64,000 nt of DNA from Streptomyces sp. NBC_00102 (GTDB lineage Bacteria; Actinomycetota; Actinomycetes; Streptomycetales; Streptomycetaceae): NCBI RefSeq assembly GCF_026343115.1, contig NZ_JAPEMC010000001.1, positions 2,108,001 through 2,172,000 of the forward strand, given 5' to 3'. Position numbers and translations under genes: made by a program. The notes under the pieces were generated by a model. That model was not told the DNA's origin, did no database searches, and saw only the letters and a program-made list of their open reading frames with translations. Of the stretch, positions 62,956 through 64,000 are shown one piece after another; the stretch's first letter is position 1; every line of letters starts with the position of its first letter.

Positions 62956-63903
62956 TCAGTCGAACGCGTTCGGCGGCGGTGCCGGGGACGCCTTGGCGAC
63001 CGCGTCGGTGACGACCGCCGCCCCGCCGGTGAAGTCGGCCAGCGCGCGGCCGTGTTCGACGCGGCCGGGGTGCGGGTCGGTGGCGACCCGGCGGGTCAGT
63101 TCGGCGACGGCGACGGGCCGGTCGGAGGCGACGAGCACGGCGTTGCCGAAGCGACGGCCGCGCCAGACCGTGGGGTCGGCGGCGAGCGCCAGTTCGGGGA
63201 AGTGCGCGGCGGCGGTGGCGATCTGGCCTCGCAGATGGGCCAGCGGCGGCCCGTCCGCGAGGTTGGCGACGTAACTCCCGCCCGGTTTCAGCGCCCGCCG
63301 CACCTCGGCGAGGAACTCGGTGGTGGTCAGGTGCGCGGGGGTGCGCGCTCCGCCGAACACGTCGGCGACCACGAGATCGGCCCAGCCGTCGGGTATTTTG
63401 CCGAGCCCTTCACGGGCGTCGAGGGCACGGACGCGGACCCGGGCCTGCGGGTCGAGCGGCAGTTCCTGGCGGACGAACGCGACGAGCGGGGCGTCGATCT
63501 CGACGATCTGCTGCGTGGAGCGGGGGCGGGTGGCGGCGGTGTACCGGGCGAGGGTGAAGGCGCCGCCGCCCAGGTGCAGGACGTGCAGCGGGGTCCCCGG
63601 AGGTGCGGCGAGGTCGATGACGTGGCCGATCCTGCGCTGGTACTCGAAGGAGAGGTACGTCGGGTCGTCGAGGTCCACATGGGACTGCGGGGCGCCGTCG
63701 AGCAGGAGGGTCCAGGCGTTCCGGCGCTCCTTGTCGGGGGCGAGTTCGGCCCGGCCGCCGTCGACGGTCGCGGTACGCGGCTCCCGCCCGCGCCCCGACC
63801 GGTCGGCCCGCTCGTTCCGTTCGGAACGGTCGCTCCGGTCGTTCCGCTTGCCGGGCTTCTCGCTGCCCGCCCCTCCTCGACGTGCCACGTCGTCCGCCTT
63901 CAC
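62956..63903 (-). CDS. Spermidine-synthase-fold methyltransferase-like protein
   Basis: 315-aa protein. After a charged, probably disordered N-terminus (about 1-55, rich in Arg, Asp and Ser) a Rossmann domain follows: VLHLGGGAFTLARY (motif I, about 107-120), IVEIDAPLVAF (about 133-143), DLVVADVFGG (about 175-184) and VRRALKPGGSYVANL. This is the polyamine-synthase-like fold; the aminopropyl-donor site is not fully conserved, so it may be a fused-domain or orphan member rather than true SpeE. GTG start at 63903; an in-frame GTG at 63888 (VARRGG) is an alternative. Confidence 0.75.
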   Translation of the reverse strand: MKADDVARRGGAGSEKPGKRNDRSDRSERNERADRSGRGREPRTATVDGGRAELAPDKERRNAWTLLLDGAPQSHVDLDDPTYLSFEYQRRIGHVIDLAAPPGTPLHVLHLGGGAFTLARYTAATRPRSTQQIVEIDAPLVAFVRQELPLDPQARVRVRALDAREGLGKIPDGWADLVVADVFGGARTPAHLTTTEFLAEVRRALKPGGSYVANLADGPPLAHLRGQIATAAAHFPELALAADPTVWRGRRFGNAVLVASDRPVAVAELTRRVATDPHPGRVEHGRALADFTGGAAVVTDAVAKASPAPPPNAFD

Positions 63904-64000
63904 CGCCCCGTCCGTACCGGTCCCGCGTCCTGGTCGCGCGGGCCGGCCGGGGCGAGGAGAACGCCGGGGACAACCCCGCCCACCTGGACATTATGGGCTC
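63904..64000. other. Window end, no gene seen
   Basis: 97 bp upstream of the spermidine-synthase-like gene. Nothing recognisable. Confidence 0.4.

Overview
The window is from a high-GC actinomycete, almost certainly Streptomyces. Codon third positions are strongly G/C, GTG and TTG starts are common, and many neighbouring genes share ATGA, GTGA or TGATG stop/start overlaps. Streptomyces-typical loci are present: an XRE/DUF5753 + DUF397 pair, an RsbW-like ATPase, the cebEFG-bglC-cebR cellobiose locus with its 14-bp operator, and a leuA with a Leu-rich leader peptide.

Two halves can be told apart. Positions 1 to about 36,843 look like an accessory island. Its right edge is a 23-bp piece of a tRNA 3' end (36821-36843) followed at once by a strong hairpin, as expected for an attachment site; its left edge is outside the window. 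From the left it holds: a three-gene pPIWI-RE conflict system (prokaryotic Argonaute relative, XPD/DinG-type helicase, REase; minus strand, 55-7240); a divergent type I restriction-modification operon hsdM-hsdS-hsdR (7757-13880); debris of a replicating mobile element split by a complete IS3-family insertion sequence (13990-18505), with a three-copy ACTGCAATG operator array; an AviRb-like 23S rRNA ribose methyltransferase (18759-19595); a tightly coupled nine-gene minus-strand sugar operon (19603-28156: UDP-glucuronate decarboxylase-like protein, Fe/2-oxoglutarate oxygenase-like protein, four glycosyltransferases, pyruvyltransferase, epimerase, HAD phosphatase); an XRE-TPR regulator with an SDR; and a WhiJ-type regulatory locus (30650-34722) whose promoter region carries six tandem copies of a 21-bp repeat. 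Small hypothetical genes and an excisionase-like gene fill the distance to the tRNA remnant.

Positions 37,020-64,000 look like core or long-resident chromosome. A five-gene coupled operon (37442-45311) encodes a trypsin-like protease with a C-terminal signalling-type region, a PknG-like kinase, a vWA protein, a GlnX-like membrane protein and a GlnH-like solute-binding protein, with a Trypco2 gene divergent from it. It looks like an elaborated extracellular-ligand-to-PknG signalling cassette with a protease as possible effector. Next come a small P-loop kinase, the cellobiose/beta-glucoside uptake locus (46322-53199) with three CebR boxes, two tandem AspT-family transporters with aspartate 4-decarboxylase (53909-58965; an Asp/Ala proton-motive cycle), a FadR-type regulator, leuA behind an attenuator-like leader, a TetR regulator with a DUF1772 membrane protein and two matching palindromic operators, and a spermidine-synthase-fold protein.

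Strongest candidates for follow-up are the pPIWI-RE system, the protease-PknG-vWA-GlnX-GlnH operon with Trypco2, and the sugar operon next to the orthosomycin-resistance-type methyltransferase. All calls are from reading sequence only; no database search was run.
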